NCBI GenBank assembly: GCA_003233255.1
Contig: QILH01000142.1
Coordinates: forward strand, 1-10,726
DNA: 10,726 nt
Reading direction: 5' to 3'
Source: Gammaproteobacteria bacterium
Lineage (GTDB): Bacteria > Pseudomonadota > Gammaproteobacteria > UBA6429 > Thiohalophilaceae
Of the stretch, positions 1 through 7,129 are shown one piece after another. Each line of letters opens with the position of its first letter. Position 1 is the stretch's first letter. The translations under genes and the position numbers were made by a program. The notes beneath the pieces are model-generated. The model saw only the letters and a program-made list of their open reading frames with translations, had not been told where the DNA came from and ran no database searches.

Positions 1-71
1 GAGCCGTTGACGTCGATCGTGATTTTGGCCTTATTGGCCGGGAAGCTTGCCCATCCGGGTGCGTATGACAT
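1..71 (-). CDS. Possible 5' end of an unidentified minus-strand gene (partial)
   Basis: An open frame starts with ATG at 71 and runs leftward off the window, giving about 23 residues beginning MSYAPGWASFPANK. An AGGA-like ribosome-binding site sits about 7 nt before the ATG, and an in-frame stop lies just upstream, so the start is well defined if the gene is real. The piece is too short to assign a family. A competing plus-strand frame (1-105, ending in TGA) is also open and could be the tail of another gene, so neither is certain. I favour the minus frame because of its ribosome-binding site and the divergent layout with the next gene. Confidence 0.25.
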   Translation of the reverse strand, partial: MSYAPGWASFPANKAKITIDVNG

Positions 72-173
72 AGGGGTATCCTACCGTTGTTTCATCCTGC
101 CTTGAGTCTACGATTTTAAGGGTGAAAAGTCTAAAAACAGACCGCATTAATTCGGCTAACCGTCAATAATTCG

Positions 174-202
174 ATTCAATTAAAAATAATAAGGGATAAA
201 AT
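174..202 (+). promoter_or_regulatory. Weak candidate promoter upstream of the HEAT-like gene
   Basis: The AT-rich stretch before the first large gene contains TAAAAT (197-202) preceded at 17 nt by ATTCAA (174-179), or at 16 nt by TTCAAT. The -10 is reasonable and the -35 poor. Nothing else is recognisable between 106 and 299: no RNA gene, repeat or clear small reading frame. Confidence 0.25.
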
Positions 203-308
203 TGTGTCATAAAAACTGCTTAACAGAGCCCGATTACGTTAGAGTAGGGCCAGTGCAAATAGCCTATGTACCCTGATCTGACTAACCGCAACCACCGACG
301 TGAACAAC

Positions 309-1592
309 ATGCTATACGATATTTCAACGCCGACAACGCTTATGGTCATCCTTGACAGGATCGAGCAGTCACACTGGCAGGAACCCTCCAGGCTGAATGA
401 GTTAAAAAGTTTACGACTAACCTCGTCGTACGAAGCAAAAAAAGTGTGCTCTGTCATTTCGAATTATATGTCGCCCCATAAGGATCCTTTTATTTCTGGC
501 TCGCCCCTGCCCATCTTACTGACGTTTCTTTCCCTTGGGCAAAGCGAAGGAGTTAACAATACCCTTCGTCAACATGGGCTACCGCTTTTGCGTGAGCTGA
601 TCCGCCAGTCCATGGAGGAGGGAAAAGGCGATCCAAACTATGTGATGGGTGCTTTGGAGCTACTGGTGACGCATCAGCAAGCACAAGACATAGCGATGGT
701 GGCGCAACTTGCGCATGCGAGGTTTAACCCGGATCGATCTTTATGGTCTGCCGTTTTCAGGTTATATGTGAATTCCGAATGGTCGGTGCAGATGGTCGAC
801 GCCCTGCGAGACTTATGTTCCCACCATAATATTTTAATCGCCTATGCGGATGCCGTAAATGAGATCGCCCGATCGGGAAGGTTAAGGGATCATCCTTTTG
901 ATACGGAGGGCGGGGTTCAGCTTTTGCGCGGCTGGCTAACCGATGAAGATAAAGACGCGTATTTTGCACACGGTGCGGCGGCCACATTACCGTTTGTTTC
1001 TGAATTACACCGAGCGCCTTTGGTTGATCTGGCGCTTGAACACCCGAATGTTCAGGTAAAATTAGAGGCCGCCTGGGCATTGGCGGTACTCGGAGAGGAA
1101 AAAGGGGTCAACGTATTAAGATTTTATACCCTCGCGCCTCAATATAGTCTGATTGCACAACGGTATCTTAATGAGTTAGACCTTTACGATAAAATACCTG
1201 ACAAAGTTTGTGAACCCACGTTTCAGGCCACGGCCATCCTGGCCGACTGGTTAGCCGAGCAGAGTGACTTACGCCATCCACCGGACAAGATGGTGGTGAT
1301 CAATCATCGGCAACTATTCTGGCCGCCCACCCACGATGAGCGAGATTTTTGGCTGATTCGATTTGTATATGACGAGGGCGTTGGAGGTGAATACACCGAA
1401 GGGGTAGGATTTGTGGGTTCGAATATCTACGCGATGTATGGAAGCCGCGCGACGGGTTTTTCAGCCGAAGAATTCTATGGTTTTTGCTGCGCATGGGAAC
1501 TGGGTTATGCCAACAATAAGGAATCAATCAACTTACAACAATCTATGGATTATGGTAAGGCGATTTTGGCTGAGCATAATTATGGCTTTTAG
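309..1592 (+). CDS. Hypothetical protein with HEAT-like repeats and a distinct C-terminal domain
   Basis: About 427 aa, soluble, with no signal peptide or membrane segment. Most of the chain (residues ~40-320) is amphipathic helix pairs of the HEAT/Armadillo type; the clearest unit is HPNVQVKLEAAWALAVLGEE (near residue 250). The last ~90 residues form a different module rich in aromatics: HRQLFWPPTHDERDFWLIRF, then EGVGFVGSNIYAMYGSRATG and FYGFCCAWELGY. From memory, similar HEAT-plus-tail proteins occur in planctomycetes and scattered proteobacteria with no assigned function; I infer a protein-protein scaffold. The start is uncertain: ATG 309 is chosen, an in-frame GTG at 300 is possible, neither has a good ribosome-binding site, and the frame is closed by TGA at 279-281. 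It seems to be a single-gene unit, converging on the arsR-type gene. Confidence 0.6.
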   Translation: MLYDISTPTTLMVILDRIEQSHWQEPSRLNELKSLRLTSSYEAKKVCSVISNYMSPHKDPFISGSPLPILLTFLSLGQSEGVNNTLRQHGLPLLRELIRQSMEEGKGDPNYVMGALELLVTHQQAQDIAMVAQLAHARFNPDRSLWSAVFRLYVNSEWSVQMVDALRDLCSHHNILIAYADAVNEIARSGRLRDHPFDTEGGVQLLRGWLTDEDKDAYFAHGAAATLPFVSELHRAPLVDLALEHPNVQVKLEAAWALAVLGEEKGVNVLRFYTLAPQYSLIAQRYLNELDLYDKIPDKVCEPTFQATAILADWLAEQSDLRHPPDKMVVINHRQLFWPPTHDERDFWLIRFVYDEGVGGEYTEGVGFVGSNIYAMYGSRATGFSAEEFYGFCCAWELGYANNKESINLQQSMDYGKAILAEHNYGF

Positions 1593-1597
1593 TCACC

Positions 1598-1618
1598 ACG
1601 CACCCCGCGTTTTCTTTT
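1598..1618 (+). terminator. Weak candidate terminator after the HEAT-like gene
   Basis: A 4-bp GC-rich stem (ACGC/GCGT with a 5-nt loop) starts 6 nt after the stop codon and is followed by a T-rich run TTTTCTTTT. The stem is short, so this is only suggestive. It lies in the gap between two converging genes, where a terminator is expected. Confidence 0.25.
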
Positions 1619-1663
1619 GATGTCAGGAAGGATCCCACTCTTTTAGTTCAGTTAGTCCCCAAA

Positions 1664-1987
1664 TTAACTTTCCGAACCGGCGGCCTTTTGAAAAGACGTG
1701 TCCAGCCATTGGTTCATTTCTTCCAGCAGGGCCAGTAACGTCGTGTCATACAAACAGTAATAAATAAACGCACCTCGGCGCTCACCTTTGACCAATCCCG
1801 CTTCACGCATAACACGCAAATGAAACGATACATTGGTTTGGCTCAAACCTGTGTCCTCAATGATCGCCGAGACCTGGGTACATTCGAGCCCCATACTACA
1901 AAGAATATTGAGCCGGTTCGGTTCACTTAAAACCTTTAACGCTTTGGATAACTTGTCGATATTTAGCTGGGAGCAACTATTCATCAT
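1664..1987 (-). CDS. ArsR/SmtB-family transcriptional repressor (BigR/SqrR-like context)
   Basis: 107 aa, the usual size for the family. A winged helix-turn-helix spans most of the chain: LSEPNRLNILC (20-30), the recognition helix region GLSQTNVSFHLRVMREAGLV (47-66), and the wing ERRGAFIYYCL (69-79). Such proteins are dimeric repressors released by metals or by oxidation/persulfidation of cysteines. Cysteines are at 5, 30, 36 and 78. C30 sits at the alpha-2 position used by the sulfide sensors BigR and SqrR, but their second cysteine in the last helix is absent here. The ELCVCDL arsenic motif is absent. The start ATG 1985-1987 has AAGGA 5 nt upstream; the next codon is also ATG, at 8 nt. It is divergent from a persulfide-dioxygenase/transporter operon with a palindrome between, so it very likely represses that operon and itself. 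The ligand is inferred, not seen. Confidence 0.85.
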   Translation of the reverse strand: MMNSCSQLNIDKLSKALKVLSEPNRLNILCSMGLECTQVSAIIEDTGLSQTNVSFHLRVMREAGLVKGERRGAFIYYCLYDTTLLALLEEMNQWLDTSFQKAAGSES

Positions 1988-1995
1988 ATGAGTCC

Positions 1996-2024
1996 TTGCA
2001 AATATGTGTGACTACGCATATACT
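1996..2024 (+). promoter_or_regulatory. Promoter of the persulfide dioxygenase-MFS operon
   Basis: TTGCAA (1996-2001) and TATACT (2019-2024) are separated by exactly 17 nt, matching a sigma70 promoter at 4/6 and 5/6 positions. It points to the MBL-fold gene at 2081. The whole spacer is occupied by the palindromic operator candidate, so a bound repressor would block polymerase directly. Confidence 0.6.
2002..2021. promoter_or_regulatory. Candidate ArsR-type operator (20-bp imperfect palindrome)
   Basis: Left arm ATATGTGT (2002-2009), spacer GACT, right arm ACGCATAT (2014-2021). The arms match as inverted repeats at 7 of 8 positions. Length and AT-rich outer ends fit ArsR/SmtB operators. It lies inside the spacer of the plus-strand promoter and just downstream of the -10 of the minus-strand promoter, so one dimer could control both genes. 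Confidence 0.6.
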
Positions 2025-2048
2025 AATGGTCATCAACGGGCTTGTCAA
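2020..2048 (-). promoter_or_regulatory. Divergent promoter of the ArsR-family gene
   Basis: On the minus strand a perfect TTGACA (2048-2043) is followed after 17 nt by TAGTAT (2025-2020), a 4/6 -10. It drives the repressor gene starting at 1987. Its -10 overlaps the -10 of the opposite promoter and the edge of the palindrome, implying autoregulation. Confidence 0.5.
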
Positions 2049-2080
2049 CCGACAGTTTACATCGTTTTAGGAGATAAATT

Positions 2081-2809
2081 ATGTTTTTCAAACAGTTAGC
2101 CACAAAAGAAGCATCCTTATCCTACTTGCTGGGGTGCGGTTCCTTAGGTAAAGCCATCGCGGTTGACGTGGTGGCCGGTGATGAAGACTGGTTTATTGAG
2201 CAGGCAAAGGCACAGGGCGTCACCATCACCCATGTGATTGAAACGCATGTGCATGCGGATCATTATTCCGGTGGTCATGCACTCGCCCGGCAGGTCAAGG
2301 CAAAATATTGTCTGCACAGCAATGCGCAGGTTAAATTTGAGTTTGATGTGCTCAACGACGGTGATCTGATCAAGGTTGGCAACGTCAGTGTCAAAGTCAT
2401 CCACACCCCGGGGCATACCATGGACAGTATTTGTTTAAGTGTCTCGGATAATCGTCGCAGCGAAGAGCCGTGGTTTATTTTAACCGGAGACACGCTGTTT
2501 GTTGGCAGTATTGGTCGCCCCGATCTCACTGGACGCGAAACGGAAATGGCCGGAATGTTGTATGACTCTTTGCATAATAAGATTTTATCATTTCCCGACA
2601 CCGTTGAAATTTATCCTGCTCATCAGGCCGGCAGTGTCTGTGGTGCGGGCATATCCGGTAAACCGGTTTCAACCTTAGGTTTTGAAAAACGGTTTAACAA
2701 AACGCTGTCACTTACCGATAAAGATGAATTTATCTCGCTGTTAACCAAAGAGATTCCTCCGCGTCCAGCCAGCATGGACAAAATCGTTGCCGCTAATATC
2801 GAGGTTTAA
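2081..2809 (+). CDS. MBL-fold metallo-hydrolase, persulfide dioxygenase-like (ETHE1/Blh type)
   Basis: 242 aa, cytoplasmic, close to the usual length for single-domain bacterial ETHE1-like enzymes. Metal-site motifs are complete and in order: THVHADH (55-61), HTPGHT (108-113), TGDTLFVGSIGRPDL (135-149, metal Asp137) and YPAHQAGSVCGAG (178-190, His181). The GRPDL stretch after the metal aspartate and the AH-G-CG segment are typical of persulfide dioxygenases, which use Fe(II) held by two His and one Asp (here probably H56, H112, D137) to convert glutathione persulfide and oxygen to glutathione and sulfite. A glyoxalase II or other MBL hydrolase activity is the main alternative. Start ATG 2081 has AGGAG (2069-2073) 7 nt upstream. 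It is the first gene of a two-gene operon controlled by the divergent ArsR-type protein, like the known bigR-blh pairing. Confidence 0.85.
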   Translation: MFFKQLATKEASLSYLLGCGSLGKAIAVDVVAGDEDWFIEQAKAQGVTITHVIETHVHADHYSGGHALARQVKAKYCLHSNAQVKFEFDVLNDGDLIKVGNVSVKVIHTPGHTMDSICLSVSDNRRSEEPWFILTGDTLFVGSIGRPDLTGRETEMAGMLYDSLHNKILSFPDTVEIYPAHQAGSVCGAGISGKPVSTLGFEKRFNKTLSLTDKDEFISLLTKEIPPRPASMDKIVAANIEV

Positions 2810-2812
2810 ACA

Positions 2813-4105
2813 TTGGATCATTCGCTTTTTAAATTTGGCATTCGGGTTAATGCAAATCAGTTTGCGCAGCAGTTATGGCAGGTATTATTAGTTGGCCTGA
2901 CTCTGGGCATGATGAGAACCGTAGTGCCAGCATTAGCGGAGCAGGAATTTGGCGTGCCGAAAACGTCATTCATGTTGTTAATGGCGTTTGTGGTTGCCTT
3001 TGGTTTTGTCAAAGGTACATTAAATTTTGTTGCCGGTCGGCTATCGGAACGATTTGGCCGAAAAAATATATTAATGGCTGGGTGGCTGATAGCCTTGCCG
3101 ATCCCACCGATGATTTTATATGCGCCCAGCTGGGACTGGATCGTATTTGCCACGGTATTGTTAGGAATCAATCAAGGTTTAACCTGGTCGATGACACAAA
3201 CATCGAAACTCGATTTAACCATGCCCGAACAACGTGGACTCACTATCGGTCTCAATGAGTTTTCCGGTTACTTTGGTGTTGCGCTGGCCGGGATTGTAAC
3301 CGGTTATTTATCGGAATGGCTGGGTGCTCGCGATGGTTTGATGTGGTTTGGTATGGTGGTTATTATTATTGCCATCATCACGGCGCAGCTGTGGATCAAA
3401 GACACCTTACCGTGGGCGAAGGCTGAAGCTGAGCAACACGCCCGTGGTCAAAGTAACGGGCCGACGCCACGGTTCCCTAAAAATATTTCCGCACATCCCA
3501 CCACCTGGGAAGTATTCACACTTATATCATGGCGTGATAAACGATTTTTTGCCCTGAGTCAGGCCGGGCTGGTCGAAAAATTTGTGGATGCCTTAATCTG
3601 GGTATTTTATCCCGTCTATCTTTGTGAACAGGGACTGAGCCTGGCCAACATCGGTTGGGTGGTGGGCATCTATGGTTTTGTCTGGGGCGGATCTCAGTTT
3701 GTCACCGGCAAACTGTCTGATCATATTGGTCGCCTGAAGCCCATCGTTTTTGGTATGTGGGTTTGCGGTGCGGGCGTGGGGTTGACCTTACTCGGTGAAA
3801 CATTATGGTGGTGGTCGTTTTCGGCTGCGGTTACCGGCTTTGGCATGGCCTTGTTATATCCCAACATCAGTGCCGCGGTGAGTGATATTGCGCATCCCAA
3901 CTGGCGCGGTTCGGCGATTGGTATCTATCGATTCTGGCGCGATCTGGGGTATGGGATTGGCGCACTATTACTTGGCATGGCGGCCAGTATAAGCGGCTTA
4001 CTCAGTACCGGTTTCTGGTTTGTCAGCATCGCCATGTTTGTTTCCGGTCTGCTGGTGTGGATATTGGCTGAAGAGACCCATCCGCGTTTGAACCCGGCGG
4101 ATTAA
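2813..4105 (+). CDS. Major facilitator superfamily transporter
   Basis: 430 aa, predominantly hydrophobic, with the two halves of a 12-helix MFS protein joined by a polar loop near residues 195-235. The loop-2/3 motif A is clear in the first half (GRLSERFGRK, from residue 75) and is repeated in the second half (GKLSDHIGR, from residue 299), which is diagnostic of the superfamily. The start is TTG at 2813, the first possible start, because the preceding in-frame codons include the stop of the upstream gene; only 3 nt separate the genes and GAGG (2801-2804) provides a ribosome-binding site, so translation is probably coupled. The substrate cannot be read from sequence. Coupling to a persulfide dioxygenase suggests export of a sulfur product such as sulfite or thiosulfate, or of a toxic thiol compound; this is inference. 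Confidence 0.85.
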   Translation: MDHSLFKFGIRVNANQFAQQLWQVLLVGLTLGMMRTVVPALAEQEFGVPKTSFMLLMAFVVAFGFVKGTLNFVAGRLSERFGRKNILMAGWLIALPIPPMILYAPSWDWIVFATVLLGINQGLTWSMTQTSKLDLTMPEQRGLTIGLNEFSGYFGVALAGIVTGYLSEWLGARDGLMWFGMVVIIIAIITAQLWIKDTLPWAKAEAEQHARGQSNGPTPRFPKNISAHPTTWEVFTLISWRDKRFFALSQAGLVEKFVDALIWVFYPVYLCEQGLSLANIGWVVGIYGFVWGGSQFVTGKLSDHIGRLKPIVFGMWVCGAGVGLTLLGETLWWWSFSAAVTGFGMALLYPNISAAVSDIAHPNWRGSAIGIYRFWRDLGYGIGALLLGMAASISGLLSTGFWFVSIAMFVSGLLVWILAEETHPRLNPAD

Positions 4106-4347
4106 CGGTAGCTCATTACGCTGTACTCTGTTGCTCTGTATTTATTTTAACAGTCGTCATTCATGGGAATACGTTATGGTCTGTTCGGTCGCGACAGAAG
4201 AGGGTTAGTCTGGCGAGATATCGAACAGTATCAACCTGGCCAGGGCAGGATTGGAGCCGGTATTGCTATTAAAAACGACTAAATCAGCCAACCCAGGTCA
4301 TTTCGCTGGTTACACTATATATATGGTAGCGAATCTCAAAAGTACTA

Positions 4348-4353
4348 TATAAT
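4348..4353 (+). promoter_or_regulatory. Candidate -10 element upstream of alaS
   Basis: A perfect TATAAT lies 31 nt before the chosen alaS ATG. No good -35 is visible at 16-18 nt, so the promoter may depend on an activator or on the AT-rich run just upstream. The rest of the 267-bp gap (4106-4372) shows no gene, RNA or strong terminator. Confidence 0.4.
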
Positions 4354-4384
4354 TGTGCGCTGATTCTCGTTTATGATTAGCTGT

Positions 4385-7012
4385 ATGAAAAGCGCCGACA
4401 TTAGAACCGCCTTCCTGAATTATTTTGCCGACAAAGGTCATGCCATTGTCGACTCCAGCTCATTGGTGCCTGGCAATGATCCGACCTTGTTGTTCACCAA
4501 TGCCGGTATGGTGCAATTCAAAGATGTCTTTCTAGGACAGGATAAACGTAACTATTCACGCGCGACCAGCTCGCAACGCTGTGTGCGAGCTGGCGGCAAG
4601 CATAATGATCTGGAAAATGTCGGTTACACCGCGCGTCACCATACCTTTTTTGAAATGCTGGGTAACTTCAGTTTTGGTGATTATTTTAAACGTGATGCCA
4701 TCCAGTATGCCTGGGAATTCCTCACCGTGACGATGAACCTTCCGGCGGACAAGTTATGGGTGACGGTGTATCAGGACGACGATGACGCGGCGGATATCTG
4801 GCTCAACGAAATCGGTATCGATACATCGCGTTTTACCCGCATTGGTGATAAAAAGGGCGGCAAGCAATACGAAAGCGATAACTTCTGGTCGATGGGGGAT
4901 ACTGGCCCCTGCGGTCCCTGTACCGAAATATTTTACGATCATGGTCCGGATGTAGTCGGTGGGCCGCCCGGTACGCCGGAAGAAGACGGTGATCGTTATA
5001 TCGAGATCTGGAATCTCGTTTTCATGCAATACAATCGTGATAAAGCAGGCACCATGACGCCCTTACCAAAGCCCTCGGTGGATACCGGCATGGGACTGGA
5101 GCGACTGGCGGCTTTGATGCAGGGAGTGCATTCTAATTATGAGATCGATCTGTTTGTAACTTTAATAAAAGCAGCGGCCAGGGCAACCAGCACCAAAGAT
5201 CTCGACAACAATTCGCTAAAGGTCATTGCCGATCACATACGCTCCTGTGCCTTTTTGATCAGCGATGGCGTGGTGCCCTCTAATGAGGGGCGTGGTTATG
5301 TTGTACGGCGTATCATTCGCCGTGCGATTCGTCATGGCCATAAGCTCGGCATGGACAACCCCTTTTTTAGCTCGTTGGTGGCTGCGCTGGAAAAAGAGAT
5401 GGGCGCGGCGTACCCTGAGTTAACGAAAAATCAGGCAATGATTACGCGCGTATTATTACAGGAAGAAGAGCGATTCGCCGAGACTCTGGATCAGGGTATG
5501 CAGATTCTTGAAGAGGCGATTAAGAATTTAAAGAGTAATAAAATACCGGGCGATATAGTTTTTAAACTTTATGATACCTTTGGCTTCCCCTATGATTTAA
5601 CCGCCGACGTCGCACGTGAACGTAACTTAACGGTTGATGAAGCGGGTTTTGAAGCCGCCATGGCCGAACAAAAGAAACGTTCGCAGGCCAGCGGCAGTTT
5701 TGATATTGATTACTCTAAAACCATCGACATTAAAACCGCAACCGAGTTTACCGGTTATGATCACGAGCAGGATACCAGCGACGTGCTGGCCATTTATAAA
5801 GACGGTGAAAAGGCAAACGAATTAAACCGCGGTGAAGTGGGTATGGTGATCCTGAATCAAACGCCATTCTATGCCGAGTCCGGTGGTCAGGTCGGCGACA
5901 TCGGGTCATTGCAAACTAAAACGGCTGCGTTTGCTGTGCAAGATACCCAAAAGCAGGGCAACGACGTATTTGGTCATCTGGGTTCGCTGACGAAGGGTAC
6001 ACTTAAGGTTGGCGACAAGGTGACGGCGAAGATCAATGATGAACGTCGGCAGGACATTAAATACAATCACTCGGCAACTCATTTAATGCACGCGGCATTG
6101 CGAGATGTACTCGGTGATCACGTGCAACAAAAAGGCTCGCTATGCGATGCCGAGCGCCTGCGCTTTGACTTCTCACACTTCGAGCCGGTGACGCCGGAAC
6201 AACTCAAAACCATCGAAGATATTGTGAATGAACACATTCGTTTAAATCATGAAGTCGAAACGAATTTAATGTCACAGGAAGAAGCCGTCAATAGCGGAGC
6301 GATGGCGCTGTTTGGTGAGAAGTACGGTGACACGGTGCGAGTATTGAAGATGAGTGCGTTCTCCATCGAATTATGTGGCGGCACCCATGTAAATCGCACC
6401 GGTGACATCGGTGTGTTCAAGATTACCAATGAAACCGGTATCGCCGCCGGGGTACGACGGATCGAAGCGGTCACCGGCAAGGGCGCGTTAGCCTGGCTGG
6501 ATGCGCATGAACAACAATTAAATACGATTGCCAGATTGGTCAAAGGCTCAACAGATGACGCCAGTGAAAAAGTAAAACAACTGGTCGAGCGCAGCAAGCA
6601 AATGGAAAAAGAACTTGAATTGTTAAAAGGCAAGCTCGCGTCCAGTGCAGGTCGTGATCTGGCCTCACAGGCTCAGGACATAGACGGGATTAAAGTGCTG
6701 GCGGCGAAGCTGGATGGCGTCGACAAAAAAACCCTGTTATCGACCATGGACCAGCTTAAAAATAAACTGGGTAATGCCGCCGTTGTGTTAGCCTCGGTTG
6801 ACGGCGACAAAATAAACTTGGTGGCCGGTGTGACCAAAGCCGAAACCAAACGAATTAAAGCCGGTGATTTAGTAAAATCCGTCGCCGAGCAAGTGGGCGG
6901 CAAAGGTGGAGGCCGACCCGACATGGCGCAGGCCGGCGGTAACAATCCGGCGGCGCTGGATGGAGCACTCGCCGCGGTGCCCGAATGGGTAAAATCGCAG
7001 CTGGGTGCATAA
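4385..7012 (+). CDS. alaS: Alanyl-tRNA synthetase
   Basis: 875 aa, the normal size. It charges tRNA-Ala with alanine in the cytoplasm and edits mischarged Ser/Gly. Domains in order: a class II catalytic core beginning KSADIRTAFLNYFADKGH and containing LFTNAGMVQFKDVFLG and TSSQRCVRAGGKHNDLENVG; an editing domain with HSATH (H562, H566) and CGGTH (C664, H668), almost exactly the E. coli zinc/editing positions; a coiled-coil linker (~710-760); and the C-Ala domain ending GGKGGGRPDMAQAGG. All key residues are present. An ATG at 4373 would add four residues (MISC); I prefer 4385 because other AlaS proteins start at about this point. Neither start has a visible Shine-Dalgarno sequence. It is followed by lysC after 117 nt. 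The usual recX neighbour on the 5' side is missing. Confidence 0.97.
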   Translation: MKSADIRTAFLNYFADKGHAIVDSSSLVPGNDPTLLFTNAGMVQFKDVFLGQDKRNYSRATSSQRCVRAGGKHNDLENVGYTARHHTFFEMLGNFSFGDYFKRDAIQYAWEFLTVTMNLPADKLWVTVYQDDDDAADIWLNEIGIDTSRFTRIGDKKGGKQYESDNFWSMGDTGPCGPCTEIFYDHGPDVVGGPPGTPEEDGDRYIEIWNLVFMQYNRDKAGTMTPLPKPSVDTGMGLERLAALMQGVHSNYEIDLFVTLIKAAARATSTKDLDNNSLKVIADHIRSCAFLISDGVVPSNEGRGYVVRRIIRRAIRHGHKLGMDNPFFSSLVAALEKEMGAAYPELTKNQAMITRVLLQEEERFAETLDQGMQILEEAIKNLKSNKIPGDIVFKLYDTFGFPYDLTADVARERNLTVDEAGFEAAMAEQKKRSQASGSFDIDYSKTIDIKTATEFTGYDHEQDTSDVLAIYKDGEKANELNRGEVGMVILNQTPFYAESGGQVGDIGSLQTKTAAFAVQDTQKQGNDVFGHLGSLTKGTLKVGDKVTAKINDERRQDIKYNHSATHLMHAALRDVLGDHVQQKGSLCDAERLRFDFSHFEPVTPEQLKTIEDIVNEHIRLNHEVETNLMSQEEAVNSGAMALFGEKYGDTVRVLKMSAFSIELCGGTHVNRTGDIGVFKITNETGIAAGVRRIEAVTGKGALAWLDAHEQQLNTIARLVKGSTDDASEKVKQLVERSKQMEKELELLKGKLASSAGRDLASQAQDIDGIKVLAAKLDGVDKKTLLSTMDQLKNKLGNAAVVLASVDGDKINLVAGVTKAETKRIKAGDLVKSVAEQVGGKGGGRPDMAQAGGNNPAALDGALAAVPEWVKSQLGA

Positions 7013-7129
7013 CGCCCGAAGCCGGTTTTACTCGGCCGCGTTCAAGGCTTTCATTTTTAATCTAAGTGGTGTTTAATCAGCGGCCTTTTTGGTCCAGATA
7101 AAAACATCGGATAAAAATCGATAAACGAT

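Noticed and set aside
1..105. Plus-strand frame EPLTSIVILALLAGKLA... as the tail of a glycosyltransferase-like gene
   Set aside because: The resemblance is loose, composition-driven and overlaps a minus-strand start with a ribosome-binding site; I could not support it.
2857..3557. Alternative-frame readings inside the MFS gene
   Set aside because: Out-of-frame or antisense shadows; the transporter frame has clear MFS motifs throughout.
4181..4197. LexA-box-like CTGT...ACAG upstream of alaS
   Set aside because: The gap is 9 nt instead of the required 8, and the context shows no SOS gene.
6247..6945. Minus-strand frames of 128 and 90 aa within alaS
   Set aside because: Low-complexity Ser/Pro/Leu-rich antisense shadows of a strongly conserved gene, without ribosome-binding sites.
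7089..7117. Possible lysC promoter TTGGTC-17-TAAAAA
   Set aside because: Only 3/6 and 4/6 matches in an AT-rich stretch; not distinguishable from background.
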